Source of the DNA: Acanthococcus lagerstroemiae
Taxonomy: Eukaryota > Arthropoda > Insecta > Hemiptera > Eriococcidae
Assembly: GCA_031841125.1 (NCBI GenBank)
Contig: CM063113.1
Coordinates: 29,161,312-29,225,311 of the forward strand
Direction of reading: 5' to 3'
DNA: 64,000 nucleotides
The translations under genes and the position numbers were made by a program. The notes beneath the pieces are model-generated. The model saw only the letters and a list, made by a program, of their open reading frames with translations. It ran no database searches and was not told where the DNA came from. Below are positions 18,101-30,220 of the stretch, one piece after another (the first letter of the stretch is position 1; each line of letters begins with the position of its first letter).

Positions 18101-19861
18101 CGTTAAGACTTTTCTGGTTATCTTAGGGCTCCGTTTCGATTCGTTAAGATGGCGCAAGAAATTCGCACTCACTTATTTGGCTTATTAACATATTGGATTT
18201 TCCCAACTTTTGATGCATCTAATAAAATTTTCCAACTCCGGCAGAGGCTTAGGGGGGCAAGTCTTACTTTCGTCCCGGATACTCAGTAGAGAAAAAATAG
18301 CAAGCATTGACGCCAGTCGACGTTAAATTCAGACGAATATGGTTGGCATGTGGGAATCGTGTTTTTCGATTAAAATAACGAGTTGAGATGTTGGAAGGTC
18401 GAGAATAGTGCACACCCTCCTGTTGATTTGAATGTGCAACATATCGAATTTGGATTACGCAGGGTCGAGATGTAGGTACAACGCGTTAGCCGGTCTAAAA
18501 TCAAATTTAGAATTTACGATTCATTCGCTCGAACTATTGCTTCAATAGATATCACAGGTACAGGAGGTGTCAGGTTTTCAAGGTTTTAATTTACGAACGC
18601 GAAAGACGGTGTGAATTATCGTACAAGAAAAACCAACAAGAAGGGAATAGTTCAACGAAGATGAAGAGAAGTACGACAGAAGAACATAAAAAAATCAGTA
18701 TTTTAAAAAAAACCTGTATATTAAGTACGTAAGAAGCGAAATGAACTCATACGGTGTTTATTGAACTTAGCTAAAGAATCTGCAAATGGTGACGTCACTG
18801 AACATGTCCAGAGCTCAAGACATACACACATGGCGACTGAGTAATCAATTCAGTCTTCGGAAAGTCCATGTGTTTTTTCAAAAATATGGAGAACTTTAAG
18901 GGTATTTCTGATACGAAGAATCTCGGCTAAATTCCCACTCACGTGTTCCACGGTTTTTCTGTGCCGACCATTTAAATAACTCATTGGAAAAATAAATCTG
19001 TTCGTACAGTTACTAAGACTGAAAATTTTATCTCTCTGATCACATTCAACCATCGCTGAGGAACATATATTCGGGCTTCCTCCAGGACCTTAGCGCCCCC
19101 ACCCTAGCATTGTTCGAAAAGTTGGCATTCCACAAATTCTAGTCGACAGTCGGCAGAATTGAAGAAGTAAGGCATTTTTTCTCTACATCTTTTTTTTTTT
19201 TTTTTTTTTTTTGGACTCTAACTGAATCATTTTATATTTTAAAAGACAATTTTCCTGTACAACCCTTCTTTCCAACAAAAATAAAACCTTGCCAATTACG
19301 GTTGGGGTTCCATTTCTGCCAAAAAAATGTTTAATCTATGAAAGGCAGGTAGAAAAGCAGGTCCGTAATGAGGGGCATTCTTAGGGGGACGGAGTCCCTT
19401 ATTTGACCAATCTCAGCCCCATTTCCGACGATGTTTTCAGTTGTTATTTTTTATGTTGAAAAACCAGAAGAAAAAATAGGAGGAATATAAAAAATTAGAA
19501 AAAATAGTGGGTATCTCATCTTGTATTGAGATATTGTTTGTTTCTTGATCTTGAATCAGAGTTCCCACAAAAAAAGTAAAATAGAGTTCGAGGCTACTTT
19601 TTACAGACACGTTTTACTACCCTCCTCTTTCCTTCTTCGAAGAAATTCATAAGTTGGGTGTCCTTGGCGAGCCCCCAGTGAGCTCCCTCTTCTGAAGAAT
19701 TTGGCCTGATAAAACGGTAGACAAACAGAAAAATAAACAAGCGACGGACTAACGAACATACAGATAGATGAAAAGATAGACGGATATATAAACAGCCAAA
19801 CAAAGAGACAGATGGTTAGAAGAGCATACAAACAAACTCTCTAGTTTTCTTCTCTAGAGAA
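15181..19861. other. No recognisable gene
   Basis: I see no conserved protein segment. It contains an A-run at 15,599-15,613, a T-run of about 24 bases at 19,189-19,212, and degenerate GATAGA/CAGACA-type short repeats around 19,720-19,830 next to the retrotransposon fragment. Short open frames between 16,200 and 18,000 resemble nothing. Old, unrecognised repeat remnants are likely. Confidence 0.5.
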
Positions 19862-20206
19862 GAGAATAATCGAAGCTTTTAAGATGAGGTGCTATAGGCG
19901 GATACTTAGCATCAAATAGATAGATAAAATAAGAAAAGAGAAAGTACTTAACAGAGTAGGAAGTAAAACGGATATTTGGAATAGTCTGAAGAAAAGGAGA
20001 GATAAACTAATAGGGCATAATTTGAGGCACCCAGGAATAATATCACTGCTGCTAGAAGGAAGAGTGGAGGGAAAGAATTGGGTAGGTCGGCAAAGATTCC
20101 AGTATGTTCAGCAGATAATCAAGGATGTCAAATGTGAGTGTTATTATGAAATAAAAGAAGTTGCACAAGATACGGAGAAATGGAGAGCTGCATCAAACCG
20201 GTCATA
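19862..20206 (+). pseudogene. RTE-clade retrotransposon, C-terminal fragment
   Basis: Remnant of the region behind the reverse transcriptase in RTE-type (craniofacial-development-protein-like) elements. Recognisable pieces are RIIEAFKMRCYRRIL, an in-frame stop, then KLIGHNLRHPG, LLEGRVEGKNWVGRQRFQYV and EIKEVAQDTEKWRAASNRS before the stop at 20,207. The frame changes within the piece. No endonuclease or reverse-transcriptase domain is attached. It is one of several RTE fragments in the window. Confidence 0.75.
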
Positions 20207-20863
20207 AGATTATAACTAGAGCATGAATTTTTTGGCATTTTTGAAGCTGAGTTTTGGCTATTAAAATTCAAAAATTGGCATTATTTGGCACGAAAAAGAA
20301 ATCACAAAAATCTTGAGTAAAAGTGGAAAATTGTATATTTGAGCAATAGATAATTTTTTTTCTTTTAATTTATTTATTTGGACCAACGATTTAAGGTCAT
20401 ATGCCCTTGAAAAATATTTGACGTCATAAAAATTAATATAAAAGAATAATGAACATGAAAATCTATAAAAAGCGGGAATTATGTAAAATAATCAAGTGCT
20501 CCTCAAGATTATCCTCCTTGAAACCATGTCGATGATCTGTTAAGACCATTTTGAGGTCTGAAAATGTTCGCTCAGTGTCGACCGTTGTTATAGGAGCGTA
20601 AACGTGTTATTTTTTTCCGTTCTTTTATGCATACAAGGATTTTTTTTTGTTGATATTGGTCGTATTTGGCATTATTCGGCATTTTATCCGTTTCTGGCAT
20701 TTATACCGGTTTTTGGCATTTTTGGCAAAAAATTTTTTTTCCCCTAGCCTCCCCATATCCTAAAACGTGCTTATCTTTCACTCCCAATCCTTCCGCCCTC
20801 ATGCAGGTAATCTGACAAATGCCACGAAATTCGTGCTCTAATTATAACCTTATCATCATATTC
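20207..20863. other. No gene; scattered TTGGCATT motifs
   Basis: The word TTTGGCATT or close variants occurs many times at 20,230-20,300 and 20,655-20,735, at both sides of this interval and in the same orientation. A short dispersed repeat is possible; no ends could be defined. Confidence 0.35.
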
Positions 20864-20878
20864 ATCATTATCATCATC
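20864..20878 (+). repeat. 15-bp target-site duplication, left copy
   Basis: ATCATTATCATCATC, repeated exactly at 23,229-23,243. It brackets the R1-like retrotransposon. Because it is a TCA-rich string, part of the match could be the element's own tail. Confidence 0.7.
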
Positions 20879-21600
20879 TGTATGTCGAGGCTGACGGCTG
20901 CACCAAATTGGAGCTTTGGATCGCTGACTGCGCCAGCCTCTCCAGCTTCCCGGCGGCATCAATCGTTGATCTTCCAGCTCGGAACCCATACTGGTTGGCG
21001 CTCAACGCGCGCCTCCCCTGAAAGTGCCTCTCCAGCCTTTTGCAATGATCCGCTCGAAGATCTTGTCTACGGTATCAAGCAAACACAGTGGCCGGTATGA
21101 CGCTAGCCCACCAACTGGTTTTCCTGGCTTTGGCAACAGTACCAGGTGAGCTACCTTCCATCGGGCTGGGAATACTGCTCCGCGTAACGCTGCATTGAAT
21201 ACTGCAGCCAGTATTCCCGGATCCGCCTGATGGATGACGTATCACACACACACTCTGTTCGGTATTCCATCTGGTCCCGACGCCTTCTTCACTTTTCCTC
21301 TTATTCGATCCACTGCCGCGTCGATCTCGGCTGCCAACAGTGGTGGTACGGGGTCCACTTCCAGAGATGTGTTCACTGATGCTCGGCGCTGCGGAAACAA
21401 ATGGTCCACAATCCGTTCCACAGCGCTCGACTCCATACGCTCGGTTATGGGAGGGCCTCCACCTTTTTCATCACTATCCGATAAGGTTTTCCAAAGGAGT
21501 CCGCCTCCACCCGGCTGCACAGCTCTCTCCAGCATCTCAACTTGCTGTGTCTAATCCCAGTCTTTAGGCTTGTCCGAGCGCGCTGGTATTTCTCGACCAC
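20879..21600 (-). pseudogene. R1-like reverse transcriptase, N-terminal part, inverted
   Basis: On the minus strand, read from about 21,600 downward in changing frames: VEKYQRARTSLKTGIRHSK, CWRELCSRVEAD, FGKPYRIVMKK, then VERIVDHLFPQRRA, KKASGPDGIPN and FPARWKVAHLVLLPKPGKP. These are followed by SYRPLCLLDTVDKIFERII, then YGFRAGRSTIDA and, in another frame, AAVSLDI containing the motif A Asp. This is the normal order for R1-type elements. Several frameshifts show that it is dead. Confidence 0.85.
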
Positions 21601-23228
21601 CATGGACGCGCATATTGGAGGCACCGGGGAACGCATCCGTATCCGCGTACTTACGCGAAATTATCCTGGACTACCTCCGTGGTCGGATAATTCTAGCGGA
21701 AACTGCTACAGGAGATGTCGTATGGTGTTCCGCAGAGATCAGTTCTTGGTCCACTCCTGGGGAACATCGCGTTCGACGGCATCCTGCGAGCAGAGGTACC
21801 ACCAGGGGTGAACATCATCTGCTGCGCCGATGACACACTGGTGGCCGCAGTTGAAGATGACGTAGCCACGCTTGAAAAAAAGGTAAACGCGGAACTGGAG
21901 GCAATGACCCGTTGGATCGAGTCGTCAGGGTTGTGCGTAGCAGCCAAGAAGACAGAAGCAGTGCTGTTTACACGCCATCAACGGTACAACTCCCCTTCCT
22001 TTTGCCTAAAGGTAGCGGAGATTGCGCCCTGTACAGCCCTGAAGTACTTCGGGCTGTGGTTCGACGGGAAACTGTCGTTTAGAGAACACGTGAAGAGGAC
22101 AGCGCACAGAAAGCGGAGAGAGTCGTAGCCGGACTAAGCCGACTCATGTCGAACCTAGGGGAGCTGACAGAGAAAAAACGTAAGATGCTGGCGAACGTTG
22201 CCATGTCGGTCCTCATATATGGGGCTGCAAGCTGGTCTGACGCCATCGGTACCAGGGAGTACAGAAGAACCGATCTGGTAAGGGTCCTACGGAAGACTGC
22301 ACTAAGGTGTGTCAGCGCCTATCGCACTGTCTCCACAGAGGCAGTTTGCGTACTAGCAGGTATACCGCCAGTGGAGTTACTATAGCGGACGAGCGGAAGA
22401 GGGTATAAAGCGTGACGTGGATGGTGCCATCGAAGAGCAGAGCGGCGCTACGGGTCAAGCGCGATAATAGGCAATCCACGTTCCGCATGTAGGAAGAGCG
22501 GTCTCCCGCAGTACCCAGAGAGAGTAGACCCGTCTGCTAGTACGCGACCTCAACGCGTGGTTGGGCAGACGTCCTGACCAGCTGAACTTCGACCTCACGC
22601 AAGAGATGAGCGGCCATGGAGTCTTTAACAAGCATCTGCACCGGATAGGCATAGCAGAAAGCCTGCGGTGCTCCTACTGCGCTGCAGGAGAGCAAAATGA
22701 TGATGCCCGGCACACCCTGTTCCGAGTGTCCGACATTCGGCCAAGAGAGGGAAGAAGTGGCGATCGCCAATCAAGACGCGGGCGTTGAGCCACTTATACC
22801 GGAGAACCTGGTCCCGACAATGCTGAAGAGCAGAACGGGATGGGATCAGTCAGCTGCCTTTGTCAAGAAGACGTTGGGCCGCAAGATGGAGCTGGAGTGG
22901 CAGAGACAAACGCAGCAGACGCCGCACCCTATGCCGACAGTCGTCATCCCACCAACATCGACGACGACGACAGTGTCGTTCCTACCAACTACCGACAAAG
23001 AAGACGATCTGGCGCAAGTCGACGGTGAAGAGGAAGAAGAATATAAGACGCCGGTAGATTCGCCGTCGTGAAGAGGCGGAAGGAGAAATGGGGGTAGCAG
23101 GAGCTATCCCAAAGCGATCCCCCCTATTCTGACGCAGGCCCATTCGGAGCGTTTCCGGAATAGGGAGTGCGGTGTCCCGGGGCCAATTTGGCACACGTGC
23201 ATCGCCATATTACGTCCCTTTATCATCG
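21601..23228 (+). pseudogene. R1-like reverse transcriptase C-terminal part and cysteine motif
   Basis: Plus-strand continuation: PWTRILEA, YLREIILDYLRGRIILAE, then SYGVPQRSVLGPLLGNIAFD in a shifted frame and the catalytic CADDT (YADD box variant) with the KKTEAVLF segment. Then come LTEKKRKMLANVAMSVLIYG, the GHGVFNKHLHRIGIAE segment with CSYC and DDARHTLF (start of the R1-type C-terminal zinc motif), and the continuation CSECPTFGQEREEV in yet another frame, to about 23,071. At least four frame changes. A 3' untranslated part without genes runs to the target duplication. Confidence 0.85.
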
Positions 23229-23243
23229 ATCATTATCATCATC
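23229..23243 (+). repeat. 15-bp target-site duplication, right copy
   Basis: Exact match to 20,864-20,878 (ATCATTATCATCATC). Confidence 0.7.
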
Positions 23244-23724
23244 AAAAACAAACTGATGGACAGAATGACGACTTAACTTCCCCCGTCAGCAGCTCTCCCG
23301 CTGAGAGAAACATTCAAGATCCGAGGCAGATAGACTTGATGAAATGAATCTTGGTGAGGAAATTGGGCCTTAGAATGCCATATAAGTAAGTTGGGCGCTT
23401 TCCAGAAACTGAAAATATTAAAATGGCATTACGCTTTTTATTCGATTTTTTTCTTTTAAATAATAATATAGTTAGTATATAAGATGTAGTGGAAAATATT
23501 CAACAAGCGTAGCTTACAAAGCAAGAGCATCAAAATTTAGAGAGAGGATACTTTTACCCACGACGATGGACATCGTGTCCATAGCAAAAGCACCAATATC
23601 CACGACTACAGACAAAACAGATTTAACGAATTTCTTTTTCTCGGGAATTTTTGAATTTTGTGCTATCACACGCGTCAGTGACTACAACCTGGCATCTGAA
23701 TCGTATTCAGGGATCAAACTCTAC

Positions 23725-24425
23725 CAGTGCGGTGACCCTCTCTTCTCCAATGTACATTTTTGTATAAATCGTCCTGTCTTGTTACTTTCTGCGTAGCACG
23801 ATGCGACTGTCTTAGGAGACCTTTTGACATCTGCATCTTCCTATATGTGATATTTTCCAAACCTTCCTCTTCTTCTTCTTCTCCTCTCGACTCATCGTCT
23901 TTTTTCTTCCTCGATCGGCCAGGCAGGACATCCGTCAAAGTTACCATTTTGCACTATCTGGGCTAAAACAGCACTTTTTCAGCCTATTCAACAACACTGG
24001 AAATTGGGCCTGTTACACCTAGCTCTGATCTAGCACTATTTCGGATTGAAAATAACCCCACTGTGAAAATTGAACTCTTTTCAGTTCTTTACTCCTTTTG
24101 GGATCACTTTTTTTAGCCCTTTTTCACTTTTTCAGAGAATTCTTATAAATAAATAATAGTGACATTCTATGAAAGAACGTGTAAGTCCATCAAAATCGTC
24201 ATTTTACAGGAGAGCGTTTTTAAGATAATGTGCCTACACTCGGACTCTATATAAGGTACCATTTCTACGTCGAAATAATGTTGTAGACACTTTACCGTGG
24301 TGTGTATGCAGGAGACAAAAGACGTTTGTTAGACGTTCCCATCGTGCCACGCAGGAAATAGCCAGGTAGAACGATTTATATGTACAAGAATGTACATTCG
24401 CAAGGAGAGGGTCGTCGCTACACGT
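23725..24425. repeat. Imperfect inverted repeat pair
   Basis: The segment around 23,725-23,850 (GACCCTCTCTTCTCCAATGT, later GCGTAGCACGATG) recurs in inverted form around 24,300-24,425 with moderate similarity. The two are separated by about 450 bases that include a CTTCTTCTTCTTCTCCTC stretch. It could be a decayed foldback element; ends not defined. Confidence 0.45.
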
Positions 24426-25380
24426 GAAACAAAAATTCAAAAAAAAAAAAAAAATAGGCTTGAGACAAAATGGTAACATCCACGACGATGGATACCTCAT
24501 GCTTTTTTCATTCAACAGATGGTAATTGTCTTATCTGATGAACTGGATTGGTGTTACTGTGTAACCAAAAATAATCTCCGTCCCCCACAAAAGAATATCG
24601 AAGGTCGGGTTCACACTTTGCTGGCACCAAAGTATTCTCAGTTTCTGTAGAATTAACAATACTTTAGTGAGACGTGAAATATGTCCATTTGCGATAATGG
24701 TAATAATAATTAGGAGAATAGAGGGATTATGCCTGCCCGCAGGCCCGGTGTTAACATTTTTCGGGGATGGAATTCATGGTGTTGAACTTCAGGGTAATAA
24801 AAAACACTAATTTTGAGTAAAGCTCGAAAAATTTTGATGAAAATTTTTATTTTGCCCGGTCAAAGGGGAGATTATCATCTAAGAACCTATTTCTGGTAAC
24901 ATCCGTATTCTAGGCACCTTTAGGCACTGGCCGATACCTCGGAGCTGCGAACTCGGCCTGTCGAAGGAATGGTATTATTTTCTCGATGGTGTGAACAATA
25001 GGGATGATGTAGCGGCAGGTAGAGCCCACTCACATATAGGCACCATCTTTGTTTCCGCCACTGTTGTGGAGGCTATTCGCGTTTGGACGCTATAATTCTA
25101 GGGACCTAATGAAATGGGGCGCGCTGATTGGTGTATTTGGACGAAAAGATGATCAGGAACAAAAATTTTCTGTAAAAAAAAAAAATGATGTGGCTCATCT
25201 GAAACGAAATGATCAGGGCTGACACTTTAATTCTCTTAGTTTTCCATAAAAAACAATATTGAAGATGCTAGAGCTCATTTTACTTGTACATGTTTTTATG
25301 GTAAAAATACCCTGATTATCTTTTCGTCCATGATACTAGCGCATCTCCAGGAGTGTCCAAACGCCAATAGAATCGTACGG
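24426..25380. other. No gene; possible small inverted-end element
   Basis: TTTGGACGAAAAGATGATCA near 25,128 and the inverted TGATTATCTTTTCGTCCA near 25,313 could be the ends of a decayed 200-bp element. Otherwise nothing recognised. Confidence 0.3.
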
Positions 25381-25544
25381 TTAAGGCGGCTCCAAAGGGG
25401 TGGGGGGTATAATGGACAGCCATTTTGATTGCAAGAAAAGTACACAAACACGTCTTGATAATTTCTCATTATCAACATGCGTTTGTTTACTTTTCTTGCA
25501 ATCAAAATGGTTGTCCGTTATATCTCCCCTTAGAGCTGCCTTAG
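25381..25544. repeat. Long near-perfect hairpin
   Basis: About 80-bp arms around a centre near 25,462: outer TTAAGGCGGCTC pairs with GAGCTGCCTTAG, the inner CCATTTTGATTGCAAGAAAA pairs with its complement, and the centre is GATAATTTCTCATTATC. Probably a small foldback-type MITE; no convincing target duplication seen. Confidence 0.75.
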
Positions 25545-25755
25545 CACACGGCCAGTCTGATTTTTGGGTGGCTGTGTGCACTCAATTCTTTAGTGTTTTT
25601 GATATTCCTTATCGCAGAACCTTAGGTAAGTGTGCTCGTCTCTTATGTCGGTTACTTATTGAGTATTCACCTTCGATAGGTTATGTAGAGCTACGTTAGT
25701 GAATACTTAATGATAAGTTAGGTCAGTGATCGATCGACACTACTGTCTTGTGAAC

Positions 25756-26176
25756 CCGACAGTCAGGGACGTACCGATAGGGGAGCAACTCCTCCCCCCT
25801 CCTCCTCGTGTAGGAATCTTTCACCCAGCAGTTGGGAAAATTTACCATTTTATTTTTTGCTTTGATACTTGGGAATTAAGTTGAGAAAACCCAACAAGGC
25901 AAAAGGTTTTTGTTCTTTTGCTTGGATACGTGAGAATTTTGAGTTGAGTCAGTTAGAAAAATCCAACAGGCCAAAAGTTTTTTTTGTTTTTTTTTTATTT
26001 TTTGCTTTTTGATACTTGGGAATTGAGTTGAGAAGTTGGGAAAATCCAGCAAAAGGCAAACGGTTTTTTTTTTTGCTTTGATACTTGAGAATTTTGAGTT
26101 GACTCAGTTAGAACTTTCATAGTTTTATCCCCCCCCCCTCCCAGAAAAAACTCTTCGGTACATCCCTGCCGACAAT
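25756..26176 (+). mobile_element. hAT-type MITE, copy 1
   Basis: Element at 25,764-26,168 begins CAGGGACGTACC and ends GGTACATCCCTG (12-bp inverted ends, one mismatch). It is flanked by CCGACAGT / CCGACAAT, an 8-bp duplication with one mismatch, as expected for hAT elements. Inside are repeated units of the type GCTTTGATACTTGGGAATT and GAGTTGAGTCAGTTAG, with G- and C-runs near the ends. No coding capacity. Related copies are at 38,752, 45,132 and (remnant) about 39,820-40,020. Confidence 0.85.
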
Positions 26177-29100
26177 ACTTAGAAGGTAATACTGAGAGGG
26201 GTTAGGTACTATGCAGAGTTTGGGGATGCCAGGCTCAGATGACGATGTGCTTTCTCTGTTGATCTCTAGATCTTGAAGCTCTTTCAGGTGTATGCTGAGG
26301 GGGGATACCGAGTGTCCCCTTTATGGAGCGAATTCGTCAGGACGACTCAGTTCTGAAGGATTTGCACGGTGCGAAGAGAGAGCGCAGAACACCACCGTTG
26401 GTCTGGTGGCAGGCTGGATCGATGACTAGCAATCTTGGATTCGTCCAACCTCTCTCTTAAATTATGTTAGCAGTACAGGAGGTAGTTAGGAACCTAAATA
26501 CTCAGCCGTGTCATTTTCTCCTGAATTACAGGTAAATAGCATCCGCCACGTCGAGCCAGGGTCCACCTACGTCGCAGCGTAACCATCCTAGACTAAGTAT
26601 CGTGTAGAATTATTACACTGTCTTTTTACTCTCAGTGTTGTTTCTTCAGGACTTGTCAAAGTCAGTGTTAGGTCGGTTTCTCTTCTACACCATACACGAA
26701 ATTATTAAAGTATTTTATATTATCCCCTTATCCCCCTCCTCTGGTTCATTTTACATATTACAATCAGAGCCGCCCCTCCCCCTCCCTCCATTAAGACCGG
26801 CTGTGCTTCCCGAAACTTTCTTGCCTCCTTGTTTTCAAATATTTTTGGCTCGCTTTCCTTACGAATTGTTCAAATTCCTTTCATCTGCCACCCCTCCCTC
26901 ATTCATCTCACACATTTTTACACACGAGATTGAATTTAGGTACGCTAATCTAGAATTCATGATAGTTCTTTGCCACGTCAGGTAGAACCAATTTAACATA
27001 GGAATTTTAAGTTTTATATAAAATTTCTGTAAAAATCATGAATGATACGAAGGCTAACGTCTAATTTGAAGGCGATTGTCGCGTTAATGAGTTTTGATTC
27101 CGCTCGCTCCCTCGATGTACACGGTAAAAGGTCTCATCATTTAATTCCGGGCCCGCCGATAATCTCGTCGTTTAAAAACCACCCATTCGTTTCATTCCGG
27201 TTTGTAGCTAAAAAAAAAACATGCCGAAGAACCAACATTTTACGCTTTTTCAAACTAGGTTAAGTTCAAATTGTGCAACAATCCGCATTTATTCGATATT
27301 TCCATTATATTAAAAAGGATATTAATTTTTTAATGTGCGAACGCGCAACTGATAAATCAGCTCGTAAATTGTAATTCAGAGACAAAACTACGCTTGTATA
27401 GGAAAAATAAAACGATAAATACCAGTACATCGTAGCGTTTACATTTTTCTATTTAAAAAAAGAAGAAAAAGAAGTGGGGGAAGAACAACAAAAAACCAGT
27501 TTAATTCAGTATTCTTGTAAAAGCAATTATCAGAGTTTATGCCGTTTCAGTGTGTAATTATTAGAGAAAAAAAAAATCTACATAGTGTACAAATGAAATA
27601 TGTACTCGTCTGGGGCTATTGTCCTAGACCTAGATATATACGAACGTCGAGTACCACCTAAATTATCCAACATTATGTGCCGATAACTACGGGCAGTATA
27701 GATATAGCAGCATCAGGTCAACACAACAGCCTCAGACTGATTCAGTCATTGTTGGAAGATGACTCTGTCACTAAAATGGTACGGCGGTATTACGACGCTA
27801 ACCTTGTTATCATCTGCCGTCGTATCTGACATCTACGTATTAAATAATTAGGATTAAGGTTGGTACGACTGATAAGTGTACTTACAGCATCTTCGACTCA
27901 AGGGTATGCGAAATGCCAATTTGATTATTTTACAATTAAGGATGACTGGACTTAAAATTTTCGAATCGGCGCCGAAAATTTTTACCGATCGAGTGGGTTC
28001 CTCTGGTCATCATCAATGTGAAGGGAAGGGAGAAAAACTTCGAAAAACGTGGTCACACAGATACGTACGTAGGGGGTTGGAGAAGTAGGTGTGATCGGAA
28101 AATTCGAACCCCAGCTCCCTCGTACTTTGAATAGTCGCTTCGGTATACTCCAGCGGACAATGTAAATCGGTGACGAAAAACGTCTGGAAACCGTACATGT
28201 GCAACTGTAAAGTCCTTTTTTCAGGACGAGCCGAGTCCATTTTGCAAAAACGATTTCGGGTTTCCCAATTTTGTTCAGTATTTCTGCTAAAACGTCACGT
28301 AACATGCGGAGATGCACATTGTTACCAACCCTGAAGCAAATATATTCAATCAATATATCAGGAAAAAGTTTCGTGATTTCACCAGTGAGAATAAAAAGTA
28401 ATGCAGATTAAGGGTATCCTTAGTTACTCTTGGTGGAGAAAAAATTCGTTATAAATATTAAACAAAAAATCGGCCATGTTTAAGCGAGATCGGCAAAGAG
28501 TAACCCCTCCCTAGGGGGTTGTTGTTTTCATGAGGTTTAACATGGCTTTTTGGTAACTTGCTAATTTTTAATTACTCCAGTTTCCATGCTCCTTATGCTT
28601 GAATAACGGTTAGTCGCTGAATTCAATTTTGGCGTTCGTTTCTCCATCCCCTCATCTTTTGGACTCCGCAGGGGATCGATCTTCAATTATCCTGTAGCGA
28701 TCGCTGTTCTCTTTCGTTAAGTGACCCAATAAACGCACCCTCCGAGAGAGAGCGGCGTGATACGCGCGATCGTTTTTTCCATCCTCACGACAACCAGTTT
28801 TAGTGCTAGCCTACGAGTTCTGAAATGAACGCTCTGACGGAATCACGCGTCTTTTCTCTGAAGTACATACGTCGACACGTACAATCCCAATTTCAAAATC
28901 AGTCCCATGTGAAGCTCGAAGGGTAAGGGAGACAGGGAAAACTCCAAAAATGAACTCAGTGACCGAGAAGCGTAGGCGTGTCTGCCAGGTGTGCCGAGAG
29001 TGCTTGGGCACACTCTACTTTTTGGAATTTTTCCCCCTTCCATTAACATCGTCACGATAATATAATATAAAATATTATTCATTTGGGATGTTCATTAAAA

Positions 29101-29331
29101 ATTAGAGCTAATCCTTGGTCCCTCCTCATGGGTGATACCTTGCCGTAGTAAGGAGGCTTAAGCGTAAAAATAAAAATAAAGACTCTATGAAGTTATATAT
29201 TGTTAGAATCGCGACCAAAAGCACCAAGGAGAAGGCAAACTCCGACAGATGAACCCTGTTGAAAGCAATGAAAAACTATAACAGTATCTCTTTCCAGGAA
29301 ATGTAGCTTTTCCAAGTATTAATTACTGATG
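26177..29331. other. No recognisable gene
   Basis: Scanned on both strands; open frames are short and resemble nothing. C-rich stretches at 26,725-26,800 and an A/G-rich patch at 27,455-27,500. Likely old repeats or plain intergenic DNA. Confidence 0.45.
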
Positions 29332-30220
29332 ATATTGGTTGTCTGTGATTGTGCAGATACAACTAAAAGACAAACTGGACAAAATAACATTAAACAACAA
29401 CGACAAATTAGTACCACTGGACGTAACAAACATGTTCGAGAAACAAGAACTAACATCAATACTGACGAACAACAACTACAAAAACAACACAGAAGAAACT
29501 GCATACGCAAACATCACAAAAGAAAAAAATCATTTACCAAAATTACTGCTAGTTTAACAACAAATATACTTATTACGAACAAACAGAAGGCCTAGCAATG
29601 GGGTCACCACTGTCACCCATTCTAGTCGAAATATACCTACATGAAGAACTTTGAAAATGACCTACTGAACAACAGCAAACACAAAAAAAAAACATAAAGG
29701 TATGGACAAGATACGTAGACGACAGATTAACCATCTGGACAGGAACAGATAGACAACTAGACCAATTCCTCATGGAGACAAACAGCATAAACAACAACAT
29801 AAGTTCACAATGGAAAAAGGCAACAAGATCATCAACTACCTTGATCTTACAATACAAATAAAAGACAAACAGGATACAGTACAACATTGACAGAAAACCC
29901 ACCCACACTGACGCAATAATGCCCAAAGACTCATTCCACCATCAAAAACGCAAAATGGCAGCACTACACAACAACAGAAATCAACAAAATCAAACAAATA
30001 GCAATTAACAACAAATACCAACCACAAACAGTAGACAGAATAATCAACAAACTAACACAACCAAAAAGCACATACACGCAACCAATAACCGCAAAAACAG
30101 ACAAATACGCAGGAGTAATACCATTCACAGGAACACATACTTACATACAAAATACAAAAGAATCTTCAACCAGTACAGGGTCATTCTCCAAATAAAATAT
30201 AAATCGTGTAACCCATTAAT
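29332..30220 (+). pseudogene. Penelope-like element reverse transcriptase, remnant
   Basis: Plus-strand segments in changing frames give the Penelope-type order. LVPLDVTNMFEKQELTS is motif A with LDV; EQTEGLAMGSPLSPILVEIY is the characteristic EGLAMGSPLSP block. Then KVWTRYVDDRLTIWTG carries the YVDD catalytic box, DQFLMETNSINNNI follows, and DRKPTHTDAIMPKDSFHH and KMAALHNN close the series. It is riddled with stops and frame changes. No GIY-YIG endonuclease domain could be seen downstream, so it is 3' truncated or too decayed. The 5' end is also missing. Confidence 0.8.

Larger units (their letters stand above)
20879..23228. mobile_element. R1-clade non-LTR retrotransposon with inverted 5' segment
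   Basis: Two pieces of one retrotransposon lie head to head. The left piece (20,879 to about 21,600) reads on the minus strand and holds the earlier part of the reverse transcriptase. The right piece (about 21,600 to 23,228) reads on the plus strand and holds the rest. The left piece ends at reverse-transcriptase motif A and the right piece resumes only a few codons later. This order and orientation is the signature of twin-primed reverse transcription. A 15-bp direct repeat flanks the whole. The endonuclease and ORF1 are absent (5' truncated). Clade call from the reverse transcriptase and the C-terminal cysteine motif. Confidence 0.85.
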
